The notes under the pieces were generated by a model. It ran no database searches. It saw nothing but the letters and a program-made list of their open reading frames with translations, and had not been told where the DNA came from. This document shows positions 34,856 to 44,817 of a stretch of 64,000 bases of DNA, piece after piece. The translations under genes and the position numbers were made by a program. Position 1 is the stretch's first letter; each line of letters opens with the position of its first letter. Location of the stretch: assembly GCA_947258585.1 (NCBI GenBank), contig CAMYIZ010000037.1:1-64000 (forward strand), given 5' to 3'. The stretch comes from an uncultured Haliea sp. (GTDB taxonomy: Bacteria; Pseudomonadota; Gammaproteobacteria; Pseudomonadales; Halieaceae).

Positions 34856-36367
34856 ATGATCGACAGCCAGCCCATACTCGTTGCGCACGCCCAGCACACC
34901 TGGCGTGATCGCGATGCCAGCCGCAGCCCGCTGGATGCCCTGGAAAGCGTGTCTCGCAGCGCCCTGGCGAACGCAGCCTGTAGCGGCCTGCTGCAGAGCA
35001 TCGACACTGTTGTGACAGTGCCCTCTCTCGCGACCCAGGTGCCGGATCTTGCGGGACTGACACCGGCCAACACCGGCTCCGCCCTGTGCCAGCGCCTCGG
35101 TGTGCAGGCCGGGACCTTCAGTACCGATGTCGGCGGCAACACGCCGCAGCTGATGGTGAACTATTTCGCTGACCGGCTGGCGGCCGGCACTTCAAAAGCC
35201 GTACTGGTGGCCGGCGGCGAATTGTTCGCTACCCTGTTTGCGGCCCTGTCTTCGGGCCAGGACATCAGCCACTGGCAGACTGGCGGCGACCAGCCCGCAG
35301 TCCAGCTCGGCTCGCCGAGGGATCCGGCCAACGCGCTGGAGCAGGCCCACGGCATGTTCGAGCCGATCAACACCTATCCGCTGTTCGAGAGTGCCCTGCG
35401 CCACGCCCGGGGCTGGGATCGGGATACCCACCTGCAGCGCCTGGCGCAGCTGGTGAGCGACATGAGTGCGGTGGCGGCACAGAACCCTTTTGCCTGGCGC
35501 CAGGAGCTCCTGACCCCGGCACAGGTGCTGGATACCGGCGCCGGCAACCGCATGATCACCTGGCCCTACACCAAGGTCATGAATGCGATCCTGGCGGTGG
35601 ACATGGCATCCGCCGTGATCATGACCACGGTCGGTGAGGCGCGGCGGCTGGGCATCGATCCCGGGCAGTGGGTCTACCTGCGTGGGGGGGCGGAAGCCAA
35701 CGATATCTGGAACGTCAGTGAGCGGCCGGTGTTGCACGAGTCCCCCGCGATTGCGGCCTGCGCCGCTGCCGCGCTGCATATGGCAGGCCTGTCCCTGGAC
35801 GCGCTGGACCGGTTTGACCTGTACAGCTGTTTTCCCTCCGCGGTACAGGTGACCTGCGAGGCCATCGGCCTGGCCATTGACGATCCGCGGGGCGTCACCG
35901 TCACCGGCGGCCTGACCCTGTTCGGGGGTCCCGGAAACAATTACTCCCTGCACGGTATTGCCGAAATGGTCGCGCAGCTGCAGGCTGGCAAAGGGCGTCA
36001 CGGCATGGTGACGGCCAACGGCAACTACCTCACCAAGCACGCTGTCGGTATTTATTCCCGCGACCCGGGTGACTCCCCCTGGCCGCTGGCGCGCCCGGAC
36101 CTCCAAACCACGCTGGATGCCGCGCCCCGGTTGCGAGTGGACGCCGCCGCCAAAGGTACGGGCACCATTGACGCCTGTGCGGTGGCTTTCGACAGGGAGG
36201 GGCCGAGCCGGGGTATCGTGCTCGGCCGCATGGGCGACGGCAGCCGGTTTGTCGCCAATACTCCCCGGGGCGACGCCGCGGCACTGGAGCGCCTGCTGGC
36301 GGACGACCCGGTGGGTGAGCAGGGACGGGTGACGCCCGGTGCCAGGGTGAACAGTTTCGAGTTCTGA
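34856..36367 (+). CDS. Thiolase-fold protein lacking obvious catalytic cysteines
   Basis: A 503-residue protein of the acetyl-CoA acetyltransferase-like group seen with OB-fold partners. Where thiolases carry the nucleophilic Cys, it has STDVGGNTPQL; near the C-terminal end GNYLTKHAVGIYSRDP replaces the CxG loop. A conserved LFGGPGNNYSLHG is kept. It may bind acyl-CoA without thiolysis, perhaps as a condensing or scaffolding protein. It starts 35 bases after maiA. The missing cysteines come from my reading and need alignment. Confidence 0.75.
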   Translation: MIDSQPILVAHAQHTWRDRDASRSPLDALESVSRSALANAACSGLLQSIDTVVTVPSLATQVPDLAGLTPANTGSALCQRLGVQAGTFSTDVGGNTPQLMVNYFADRLAAGTSKAVLVAGGELFATLFAALSSGQDISHWQTGGDQPAVQLGSPRDPANALEQAHGMFEPINTYPLFESALRHARGWDRDTHLQRLAQLVSDMSAVAAQNPFAWRQELLTPAQVLDTGAGNRMITWPYTKVMNAILAVDMASAVIMTTVGEARRLGIDPGQWVYLRGGAEANDIWNVSERPVLHESPAIAACAAAALHMAGLSLDALDRFDLYSCFPSAVQVTCEAIGLAIDDPRGVTVTGGLTLFGGPGNNYSLHGIAEMVAQLQAGKGRHGMVTANGNYLTKHAVGIYSRDPGDSPWPLARPDLQTTLDAAPRLRVDAAAKGTGTIDACAVAFDREGPSRGIVLGRMGDGSRFVANTPRGDAAALERLLADDPVGEQGRVTPGARVNSFEF

Positions 36368-36425
36368 GCGACCGACGGTTCCCGCAAGAGCCAGTTGCGC
36401 AAGATTGGCCGTCAACCCCGCGGAT

Positions 36426-37451
36426 TCAGGTCACTGGCTCGCCCAATGCCTCGCCCAGCGCCGCGATCACGCGGTCGATGTCGGCGGCGGAGACGTCGAG
36501 ATGCGTGACCAGGCGGATGGTCCGCCCAGCGGGGATCAGGATTCCGGCAGACCTGAGCTGCGCCTGAAGAGCAAGCCCCCGCTCTGCCGAGGCCAGCTCG
36601 ATATGCACCATGTTGGTGTGCACTACGCAGCTGACAATGCCGGGTAGTGCGATCAAGCCCGCGTGCAGACGCGCCGCGTTGGCATGGTCCTCCGCCAGGC
36701 GCTCGACATGGTGATCCAGGGCATGGTCGATGGCGGCGGCGATAATCCCCGCCTGGCGCATGCCGCCGCCGACCATCTTGCGCCAGCGGCGCGCCTCGCG
36801 AATGAATTCCCCCGACCCTGCCAGAACCGAGCCCATGGGGGCTCCCAAGCCCTTGGAACAGCACAGGCTGACACTGTCGGCATGCGCGGCCAGTTCCGCG
36901 ATGGACGTGCCGCTGGCGACCGCGGCGTTGAACAGTCGGGCTCCGTCGAGATGGATGCGCAGGCCGTGGCGGTCCGCCAGGTCGCGGACCTGGGCGGTGT
37001 AGCCTTCGGGCATGACCCGTCCGGCGTGGGTGTTCTCCAGCGCCAGCAGCCGCGAGCGGGCGAAGTGCACGTCATCCGCCTTGATCGCGGCCTGCATGTC
37101 GCTCAGGGCAACTGTGCCATCGGCCTGCACTGGCAAGGGCTGGGGCTGGATACTGCCCAGCACAGCGGCACCACCGGCCTCATAGAAATACGTGTGGTAG
37201 TGCTGGCCGACGATGTATTCATCGCCGCGCTGGCAGTGGCTCAGCAGGGCGACCAGGTTGCTCTGGGTGCCGGTGGGCAGCAGCAGGGCGGCTTCCTTGC
37301 CCGCCAGGGCTGCCACCCGGGCCTCCAGGGCATTGACACTGGGGTCGTCACCGAAGACATCGTCGCCCACCGCGGCGGCGGCCAGTGCCGCACGCATGGC
37401 AGCTGTGGGGCGGGTCACGGTATCACTGCGCAGGTCTATCAAGCTGTGCAT
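36426..37451 (-). CDS. ltaE: Low-specificity L-threonine aldolase
   Basis: A 341-residue fold-type I PLP enzyme: RSDTVTRPT start, GDDVFGDDPSVN, HLDGARLFNAA, CSKGLGAPMGSVLAG with the PLP Lys, and a C-terminal RLVTHLDVS. It cleaves L-threonine or allo-threonine to glycine and acetaldehyde. ATG 37451. It is divergent from the thiolase operon with about 200 bases between. Confidence 0.92.
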   Translation of the reverse strand: MHSLIDLRSDTVTRPTAAMRAALAAAAVGDDVFGDDPSVNALEARVAALAGKEAALLLPTGTQSNLVALLSHCQRGDEYIVGQHYHTYFYEAGGAAVLGSIQPQPLPVQADGTVALSDMQAAIKADDVHFARSRLLALENTHAGRVMPEGYTAQVRDLADRHGLRIHLDGARLFNAAVASGTSIAELAAHADSVSLCCSKGLGAPMGSVLAGSGEFIREARRWRKMVGGGMRQAGIIAAAIDHALDHHVERLAEDHANAARLHAGLIALPGIVSCVVHTNMVHIELASAERGLALQAQLRSAGILIPAGRTIRLVTHLDVSAADIDRVIAALGEALGEPVT

Positions 37452-37658
37452 GGCGCTCCTGTTGGCGTTGTGGTGAGAGTTTGGCGCGGAAGGCTGGACT
37501 ATAAAGCAGATGGCCAGCGCTGCCCATTACCCGGGGAAGGCAGGCGGCCGGGTGTCACTTTGGGTCAATTTTTTTGCCGGCTGGCATCATTGTCTTCCCC
37601 GACGGCAGCTCTCACTATGCGTGCTCACATTCTGTTTCATTGAGCAACGAGGGTACCT

Positions 37659-38867
<1,209 letters not shown>

Positions 38868-38900
38868 ACAGCCAGCGAACAGGAAAAGGATCGAGTGACA

Positions 38901-41048
38901 ATGAGTGTATTCAAGTACGAGAAAGACGCCGACGGCATCGTGACAATTACCATGGACATGACCGGACCGGTCAATGCCATGAACGAAGAGTACCGGGTGG
39001 CGATGGATGAGACCCTGGCGCGCCTGGACGCGGAAGAGGGTTTGTCCGGAGTCGTCATCTCCTCGGCGAAAAAAGTGTTCTTTGCCGGCGGCGACCTGAA
39101 CGATCTGCTGGCGGCGAGTCCAGGTGACGAAGCGGCCTTCATGGCCGAGGGGGAGCGGGTCAAGTCCGGTCTGCGCCGGTTGGAAAAGCTGCCGGTGCCG
39201 GTGGTTGCAGCCATCAACGGTGCGGCGCTGGGTGGTGGCTTCGAGATTGCCCTGGCCTGTAATTACCGTGTTGCCTGCAACGATCGCAGTGTCCAGCTGG
39301 GCCTCCCGGAGGTCAGCCTGGGACTGCTGCCGGGTGGCGGTGGTGTGGTACGCATGGTCAATCTGTTGGGTCTGGAAAAGGCGCTGCCCTACCTGCTTGA
39401 GGGTACCCGCATGGATGCAGCTGCCGCTCTGGAGGCGGGTCTGGTACACGCCCTGGTAGAGTCGCAGGAGCAACTGGTTCCCGCCGCCAAGGCCTGGATA
39501 CTGGGGCAGTCGGACAAGGCCGACGCCGGCCTGCAGCCCTGGGACCGCAAGGGCTTCCGGCTGCCGGGTGGTTCGGTCTCGAGCCCGCAAGTGGCGCAGC
39601 TCATTACCATTGCACCGGCCATGCTGCGGAAGAAAACCCGGGGCCTGATGCCGGCCCCCGAGGTCATTCTGGACTGTGCGGTGGAAGCCGCGCGGCTGGA
39701 TTTTGATACCGCCCTGAAAATCGAGTCCCGGGGGCTGACCTGGCTGGCAATGACGCCGGTGGCGAAGAACATGATCTCCACGTTCTTCTTCGCCATGAAC
39801 CGGGTCAATCGCGGTGGAAGCCGGCCCCCGGCCGTGCCGCCCCAGACCGTGACCAGGGTCGGTGTGCTGGGCGCCGGGATGATGGGGCAGGGGATCGCCT
39901 ACGCGTCCGCCATGGCTGGCATTGAGGTGGTGCTCAAGGATATCTCGGTCGAGGCCGCCGAGAAGGGCAAGGCCTATAGCGAGGCACTGCTGGCGAAGCG
40001 TGTGCAGCGCGGCAAGATGAGCGAAGAGAACAAGCAGCAGGTGCTGGACCTGATCCTGCCCACGGCCAGCAATGACGATCTCGCTGGCTGCGACTTCATT
40101 GTCGAGGCGGTGTTCGAGAACCTCGCATTGAAGCACAAGATAACCCGGGAACTGGAAGGGCAGCTGGCGGCGGGCGGGGTCTGGGGCTCGAATACCTCCA
40201 GCCTGCCGATCACCGAGCTGGCCACTGCCAGCAGCAAGCCGGAAAACTTTATCGGCGTCCACTTCTTTTCCCCCGTGGATAAAATGCCGCTGGTTGAGAT
40301 CATTTGTGGTGAAAAGACCAGTGACGAGACCCTGGCCAAGGCCTATGACTACGCGCGCCAGATCAAAAAGACCCCGATCGTGGTCAACGACTCCCTCGGC
40401 TTCTTTACCTCACGCACCTTTGGCACCTACCTGGACGAGGGGGTGCGTATGGTGAAAGAGGGGCTGCACCCGGTGCAGGTGGAGAACATGGGCAAGGCGG
40501 TGGGCATGCCGGTGGGACCGCTGGCGGTCTACGACGAGGTCAGCCTGGAGCTGAGCATCAAGGCCCAGGCCACCTGGGAGGAAATGGGCGTTCTGGACAA
40601 GTTCGGAGACGGCAGCGTCGCCCGCGAGGTGATCAACACCATGGTCGGGGAACACGGTCGCGGCGGTCGCCATCACGGCGGCGGCTTCTACGAGTATGCG
40701 ACCGATGGCAGCAAGACTATCTGGCCCGGCCTGCTGGATCTGTACTGCCGGCCCGGGGTCTCGGTGCCCGAGCAGGATATGCGGGACCGACTGCTGTTCC
40801 GGCAGGTGATCGAGTCCCTGCGCTGCCTGGAGTCCGGTGTCCTGCGCACCGTTGACGACGGCAATATCGGCTCCATCATGGGGATCGGCGCGCCGCCCTG
40901 GACCGGTGGGTTCATCCAGTTCGTGAATACCTATGGGGTGGAACGCTTTGTCAGCCGGTGTGAGGAACTGGCCAGCGCTTACGGCGAGCGGTTCGAGCCA
41001 CCGGCAATTGCGCGGCAGAAACTGGCCGCCGGCGAGCTGTTCACTTAA
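38901..41048 (+). CDS. fadJ: FadJ/FadB-type multifunctional enoyl-CoA hydratase/3-hydroxyacyl-CoA dehydrogenase
   Basis: A 715-residue protein. The N-terminal crotonase domain has AALGGGFEIALACN and LGLLPGGGGV. Mid-protein GVLGAGMMGQGIAYA is the NAD-binding GxGxxG near 320, with SNTSSLP and a HFFSP signature, then a C-terminal dehydrogenase domain (NDSLGFFTSRTFGTY). It hydrates enoyl-CoA and oxidises the hydroxyacyl-CoA. ATG 38901 has AAGGA about 10 bases away; the GTG at 38895 would be too close. Confidence 0.9.
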   Translation: MSVFKYEKDADGIVTITMDMTGPVNAMNEEYRVAMDETLARLDAEEGLSGVVISSAKKVFFAGGDLNDLLAASPGDEAAFMAEGERVKSGLRRLEKLPVPVVAAINGAALGGGFEIALACNYRVACNDRSVQLGLPEVSLGLLPGGGGVVRMVNLLGLEKALPYLLEGTRMDAAAALEAGLVHALVESQEQLVPAAKAWILGQSDKADAGLQPWDRKGFRLPGGSVSSPQVAQLITIAPAMLRKKTRGLMPAPEVILDCAVEAARLDFDTALKIESRGLTWLAMTPVAKNMISTFFFAMNRVNRGGSRPPAVPPQTVTRVGVLGAGMMGQGIAYASAMAGIEVVLKDISVEAAEKGKAYSEALLAKRVQRGKMSEENKQQVLDLILPTASNDDLAGCDFIVEAVFENLALKHKITRELEGQLAAGGVWGSNTSSLPITELATASSKPENFIGVHFFSPVDKMPLVEIICGEKTSDETLAKAYDYARQIKKTPIVVNDSLGFFTSRTFGTYLDEGVRMVKEGLHPVQVENMGKAVGMPVGPLAVYDEVSLELSIKAQATWEEMGVLDKFGDGSVAREVINTMVGEHGRGGRHHGGGFYEYATDGSKTIWPGLLDLYCRPGVSVPEQDMRDRLLFRQVIESLRCLESGVLRTVDDGNIGSIMGIGAPPWTGGFIQFVNTYGVERFVSRCEELASAYGERFEPPAIARQKLAAGELFT

Positions 41049-41124
41049 GTCCCGTGGGGTAACTGTTTTCGCGGAACGCGCCAGCAGGTATCATGCCTGC
41101 TGATTTCCCGAGACTGCTGCCCCA

Positions 41125-42162
41125 ATGCCTGATTTCCGATCGTCACCCGCCCGAGCTGTCCTGGCCGGGCTGATATTACTGCTCCTGCCTGCCGCTGGTC
41201 TGCAGGCGGAGACGCCGCCCCCTGCGGGCGCCTCCAGCGGCTTCTACCCGGTGCCGCAAGCCGATGAGCACCTCGTCGGGCGCCCCCAGACCACCACAGC
41301 GTCGGAAGAGGACACCCTGGTGTTGATCGGCCGTCGTTTCCGGACCGGCTATGGTGCCATTCGCGCTGCCAACCCGCTGGTGGACTCATGGTTGCCGAGG
41401 GAGGGCACGGAGGTATTGCTGCCCACCTGGCACATCCTGCCGGAGGCACCCCGGGAAGGCATAGTGGTCAATACTGCGGAAATGAGGCTCTATCATTTCG
41501 AGGCGGCCAAGGGCGACCAGCCGGCCCGGGTCGGGGTCTATGCCATCAGTATCGGACGCGACGGCCGCGAAACTCCGCTGGCCGGTGCCCGGGTAACCCG
41601 GAAGGCCGAGAATCCTACCTGGTACCCCACGGAATCCATTCGCAAGGACCGTGCTGCGCGCGGCGAGCCGGTACCTGCAGTGGTGCCCCCGGGGCCGGCC
41701 AATCCATTGGGAACCCGCGCCCTGTATCTGAACTTGCCGGCGTACCTGATCCATGGCACCAATCGCGAACTCGGTATCGGCATGCCGGTAACGGCAGGTT
41801 GCGTGCGCATGTACCCGGAGGACATCGAATACCTCTATGACCGGGTGCCCGTTGGCAGCAAGGTGGAGATCGTGCATCAGCCGGTCAAGGCGGGCTGGTC
41901 CGGTAACGTGCTGTACGTGGAGTCACACAACCCGCTGGAGGGGCTGGAAATGACCCCGGAAGAGCGCCTGCAGCAGCTGCGTGCGGCCATTGCGCGCACG
42001 GTCAGTGACCGGCCGGATTTCACGGTGGACTGGGACAAGGTGCGTGATGCGGTGATGGAATCAACCGGCGTACCGGTGCCGGTAGGCCCGATCTGGCTGG
42101 TGGATGAAAAGCTGGGAAACGAAATTGTGCAGGAAGGCGATGGTGCTACACCGGCAGGCTGA
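41125..42162 (+). CDS. ErfK/YbiS-type L,D-transpeptidase
   Basis: A 345-residue periplasmic protein. A signal peptide ends near residue 28 (GLQA-E). Residues about 65-110 form a LysM-like stretch with ANPLVDSWLPREG, then the YkuD catalytic domain with HGTNRELG (His210) and TAGCVRM (Cys226). The Ser-His-Gly-Cys usual here reads Thr-Ala-Gly-Cys. ErfK/YbiS-type enzymes attach Lpp to peptidoglycan by L,D-transpeptidation. The Lpp-like gene lies convergent 64 bases downstream. Confidence 0.88.
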   Translation: MPDFRSSPARAVLAGLILLLLPAAGLQAETPPPAGASSGFYPVPQADEHLVGRPQTTTASEEDTLVLIGRRFRTGYGAIRAANPLVDSWLPREGTEVLLPTWHILPEAPREGIVVNTAEMRLYHFEAAKGDQPARVGVYAISIGRDGRETPLAGARVTRKAENPTWYPTESIRKDRAARGEPVPAVVPPGPANPLGTRALYLNLPAYLIHGTNRELGIGMPVTAGCVRMYPEDIEYLYDRVPVGSKVEIVHQPVKAGWSGNVLYVESHNPLEGLEMTPEERLQQLRAAIARTVSDRPDFTVDWDKVRDAVMESTGVPVPVGPIWLVDEKLGNEIVQEGDGATPAG

Positions 42163-42180
42163 TCGCCGGTGGCGAGGAGC

Positions 42181-42216
42181 GTGGCCTGGCGGGGCATGCG
42201 CCACCGTCCAGGCCAC
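42181..42216. terminator. Bidirectional hairpin between the L,D-transpeptidase and Lpp-like genes
   Basis: GTGGCCTGG and CCAGGCCAC form a perfect 9-bp stem around an 18-base loop, which has its own GC pairing. It lies in the 63-base gap between convergent genes. T-runs are absent, so function is only likely. Confidence 0.45.
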
Positions 42217-42225
42217 TCACCGGGA

Positions 42226-42486
42226 TTACTTCTGCATTGAAGTCTTGAACGCGCGATCGATCTTGCTGTTGGCTTCGTCGGCGCTACGCTTGGCTTCTTC
42301 AGCGGTACGCTTGGCATCATTGGCGGTGCGCTCTGCACTTGCCGCAGTCTGCTTGGCTTCGTCGGCGGAGCGCTGCGCTGCTTCAGCAATGCTGCGCACT
42401 TCGTCGAGTTGTGAGGTGCTGGCACAACCGGTTGCCAGAGCGGCGAATGCGGTGATTGCTACAGCCTTGATGAGCGTGGATTTCAT
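42226..42486 (-). CDS. lpp: Lpp/OprI-like outer-membrane lipoprotein
   Basis: An 86-residue lipoprotein. The signal ends in ATGC (Cys near residue 21), exactly as in Pseudomonas OprI. The mature part is an alanine/Lys/Glu zipper with repeats such as ADEAKQTAASAERTANDAKRTAEEAKRSADEA, and it ends in Lys, the residue Lpp proteins use for covalent attachment to peptidoglycan. An AGGAG-type site (caAGGAG) precedes ATG 42486. Its position between L,D-transpeptidase genes supports a tethering role. Confidence 0.85.
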   Translation of the reverse strand: MKSTLIKAVAITAFAALATGCASTSQLDEVRSIAEAAQRSADEAKQTAASAERTANDAKRTAEEAKRSADEANSKIDRAFKTSMQK

Positions 42487-42627
42487 TGTATTACTCCTTG
42501 AGCAGGGTTGGCCTGTCAGATCTAAGAAGCCACAAAGTGGCGGGTCACGTGCTAACTTCGAACTCCCGACCTCAGGTCCTGTGAGTCGAACTTGTCTAAA
42601 ATACCACTGTAGGAGCATCGCAAACCA

Positions 42628-43119
42628 GTGAAGAGAACAACGTTTCTGCGGTTTTGTGCATTTTTGCTGCTTTTTTCGCTCCCTCAAGCCGTCCGCGCCT
42701 TCACCCAGGTCGATACCGTACTGGTTGTGAAGTCAGAACGGATGCTCTACCTCAAGTCCAACGGTGAGATCCTGCGCCGGTATCCGGTGGCGCTGGGCCC
42801 GGTGCCCCGGGGGCACAAGCAACAGGAGGGAGACGAGCGCACGCCAGAGGGGCGCTATATCCTCGACTACAAGAATTCCGAGAGCCGCTTCTACAAGTCG
42901 ATTCGGGTCTCCTACCCCAATCAGCGTGATCGCCTGCGCGCTCTGGAGCTGGGGGTCAACCCCGGGGGCAACATCATGATTCACGGCCAGCCCGAAGGTG
43001 CGGAAAAGGACGCCCAGCTGTTCAACTGGACCGATGGTTGCATCGCGGTCAGCAACGAGCACATGGATGAGATCTGGCAGTTGATTACGGTCGGAACCCC
43101 GATCGAAATCCTGCCCTGA
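42628..43119 (+). CDS. Short L,D-transpeptidase-fold protein (YkuD domain)
   Basis: A 163-residue exported protein: signal peptide to residue 24, then a minimal YkuD domain with GHKQQEGDERTPEG, IMIHGQ (His119) and WTDGCIAVS (Cys138). This short form resembles the YafK group, whose E. coli member DpaA cuts Lpp from peptidoglycan; whether this enzyme links or cleaves is open. GTG 42628 is the only start that gives a signal peptide; GGAG is 12 bases away. It is divergent from the Lpp-like gene at 42486. Confidence 0.85.
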   Translation: MKRTTFLRFCAFLLLFSLPQAVRAFTQVDTVLVVKSERMLYLKSNGEILRRYPVALGPVPRGHKQQEGDERTPEGRYILDYKNSESRFYKSIRVSYPNQRDRLRALELGVNPGGNIMIHGQPEGAEKDAQLFNWTDGCIAVSNEHMDEIWQLITVGTPIEILP

Positions 43120-43141
43120 CGTTGCCCCGTCCGCCCGGGGT

Positions 43142-44803
43142 TCAAGGACCCTGGCAGGCTGCGGGCAGGGGTGGTAACGGGGCTGGATGATGGCTGAGGG
43201 CGCTCGCCAGGGCTGCATCGCGCCCGTAGCTGTCCGGGCGCAGGATCAGTGTGCCCTGGGCATCGACGTCTGCCGTCCAGTAGTCCATCAGCAACGGTAC
43301 GGGTGCCAGCAGTGGCAGGTCGGTAGTGACGCCGCTGGCGAGACGCCTGGCGACGTCAGCAGGGGCGTACTGCTGGCTGCTGCGCAGCAGCTCCTCCGCC
43401 AGTGTCATCACATCCTCCACCCGCACGCAGCCGGAGCTGTCGGTACGCTGGGCGCGAGCGAACAGCTGTTTGCTGGGGGTATCGTGCAGGTAGACACTGA
43501 ACGGGTTGGGGAAGCGGATCGCGATCTGCCCCAGGGGGTTGTCGGGGCCCGGTAGCTGGCGCAGGATGATGGCACCGGGCCGGTGCCAGTCTATGCTGTC
43601 CGGATCCAGTTCTTTGCCCTGGGCATTCAACACCCGAAGATTCTGCTCCTTCAGGTAGCCGGGGTTGGCGCGGATCGCGGGCAACTTGTCTTCGCGCAGG
43701 ATCGTGGGCGGCACGGTCCAGGACGGGTTGAGGGTGAAGTGGCTGACCGCAGAACGCAGGGATGGCGTCTGCCGCAGGCTCCGGCCGACGGTGGCCCGGG
43801 CTCGCCACTGCAGCCGGGCATCCCGGTAGTATGCGATACCTGCGGCGGCGACGTCGACCACGATCTGGTGCGGCAGCTGCTCGTGCTGGAGCCAGCGCCA
43901 GCGCTCCAGATTGGCCTCCAGCTGCGCCTGCCGCTGCTCGCGAGTCTGGTTGAGCGCAAGCCGTGTGGCGGGCCCGACAATTCCGTCCACCGCAAGCAGG
44001 CGCCGGCGCTGGAAGGCTTCGACGGCGAGCGCCAGGTCCTGGTCATAGCGCAGATAGTCGACCCTGTCGCCGGCGGCAGGCAGGAGGTTCTCCGCCCGCA
44101 GTCTTGCGCGCAGCACGGGTACCCGCGGGTCCTCCTGGCCGGGCCGCAGAAGGGTGCCGCCGGGCAGTTGCGGCCAGGGCGATGCAGTGTCCCGGTCCTG
44201 CAGGGCCACCAGGGCGCTGCTCAGGGCGCGGTACACAGGCAGGTCTGGCCGCGCCAGCGCGATCGCCGCAGCCGGCTCCCGGGCGCGAGTTGGCGCGCTG
44301 TCCAGCAATGTACGACGGGCGTCTCCGAGGCTGGTCGGGCGCTGGCGCCACAGGGGCTCGATGGCCTGTCGGTCGAGGGCGCCGAAGCGCAGATCGAGCT
44401 GGGCCTGCAGCCAGCCAGCGGTCATCGCGAGCTCCCGGCAGGACCGTCTGTCATCCGCGAAGCCATTCGCTGGCGCCAGGTATCTCTGCGGGTCGAGGCC
44501 GTCGGCCACCAGGCCTGCCAGTGCCCGCTCCCAGGCGGCGCTGGCGGCGGGTTCGTTCCAGAGCGGGCGATAGTCCCGGGCGGCGTAAAACGCCGCCAGT
44601 TCCGCTGCTGTCAGCGGTCCGCCGACAGGCAAATCCGGACTGGCCGCCAGAACCGGTGCCAATTGGGAACGGAGGACGGCCGGGTTCGTTGTCGGCCCCG
44701 CGGCGACAGTCGCGGCGCTCACCGCGCAGCAGAACAGCAGCGCGCAACTGGCCAGGATCTGCTGGCCATTTGCGCGGGAATGGTTTAACCTGTTGTTTTG
44801 CAT
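43142..44803 (-). CDS. YcbB/LdtD-type L,D-transpeptidase with peptidoglycan-binding domain
   Basis: A 553-residue protein. A hydrophobic N-terminus (ILASCALLFCCAVSAATVA) leads to a helical region, a PG_binding_1 domain near 215-285 (YDQDLALAVEAFQRRRLLAVDGIVG), and a YkuD domain with YLHDTPSK (His440) and SSGCVRVEDVM (Cys459). YcbB-type enzymes make 3-3 crosslinks in peptidoglycan. ATG 44803 lies 14 bases from the divergent start at 44818. Confidence 0.9.
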   Translation of the reverse strand: MQNNRLNHSRANGQQILASCALLFCCAVSAATVAAGPTTNPAVLRSQLAPVLAASPDLPVGGPLTAAELAAFYAARDYRPLWNEPAASAAWERALAGLVADGLDPQRYLAPANGFADDRRSCRELAMTAGWLQAQLDLRFGALDRQAIEPLWRQRPTSLGDARRTLLDSAPTRAREPAAAIALARPDLPVYRALSSALVALQDRDTASPWPQLPGGTLLRPGQEDPRVPVLRARLRAENLLPAAGDRVDYLRYDQDLALAVEAFQRRRLLAVDGIVGPATRLALNQTREQRQAQLEANLERWRWLQHEQLPHQIVVDVAAAGIAYYRDARLQWRARATVGRSLRQTPSLRSAVSHFTLNPSWTVPPTILREDKLPAIRANPGYLKEQNLRVLNAQGKELDPDSIDWHRPGAIILRQLPGPDNPLGQIAIRFPNPFSVYLHDTPSKQLFARAQRTDSSGCVRVEDVMTLAEELLRSSQQYAPADVARRLASGVTTDLPLLAPVPLLMDYWTADVDAQGTLILRPDSYGRDAALASALSHHPAPLPPLPAACQGP

Positions 44804-44817
44804 ACGGAAAGCTTACC

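Noticed and set aside
41877-42425. Long antisense ORF across the Lpp-like gene
   Set aside because: It runs opposite to, and overlaps, two well-supported genes; the codon pattern belongs to those genes.
42540-42600. Sequence reminiscent of a tRNA T-arm (TTCGAACTCCCGACCTC)
   Set aside because: No cloverleaf can be folded around it on either strand; likely chance.
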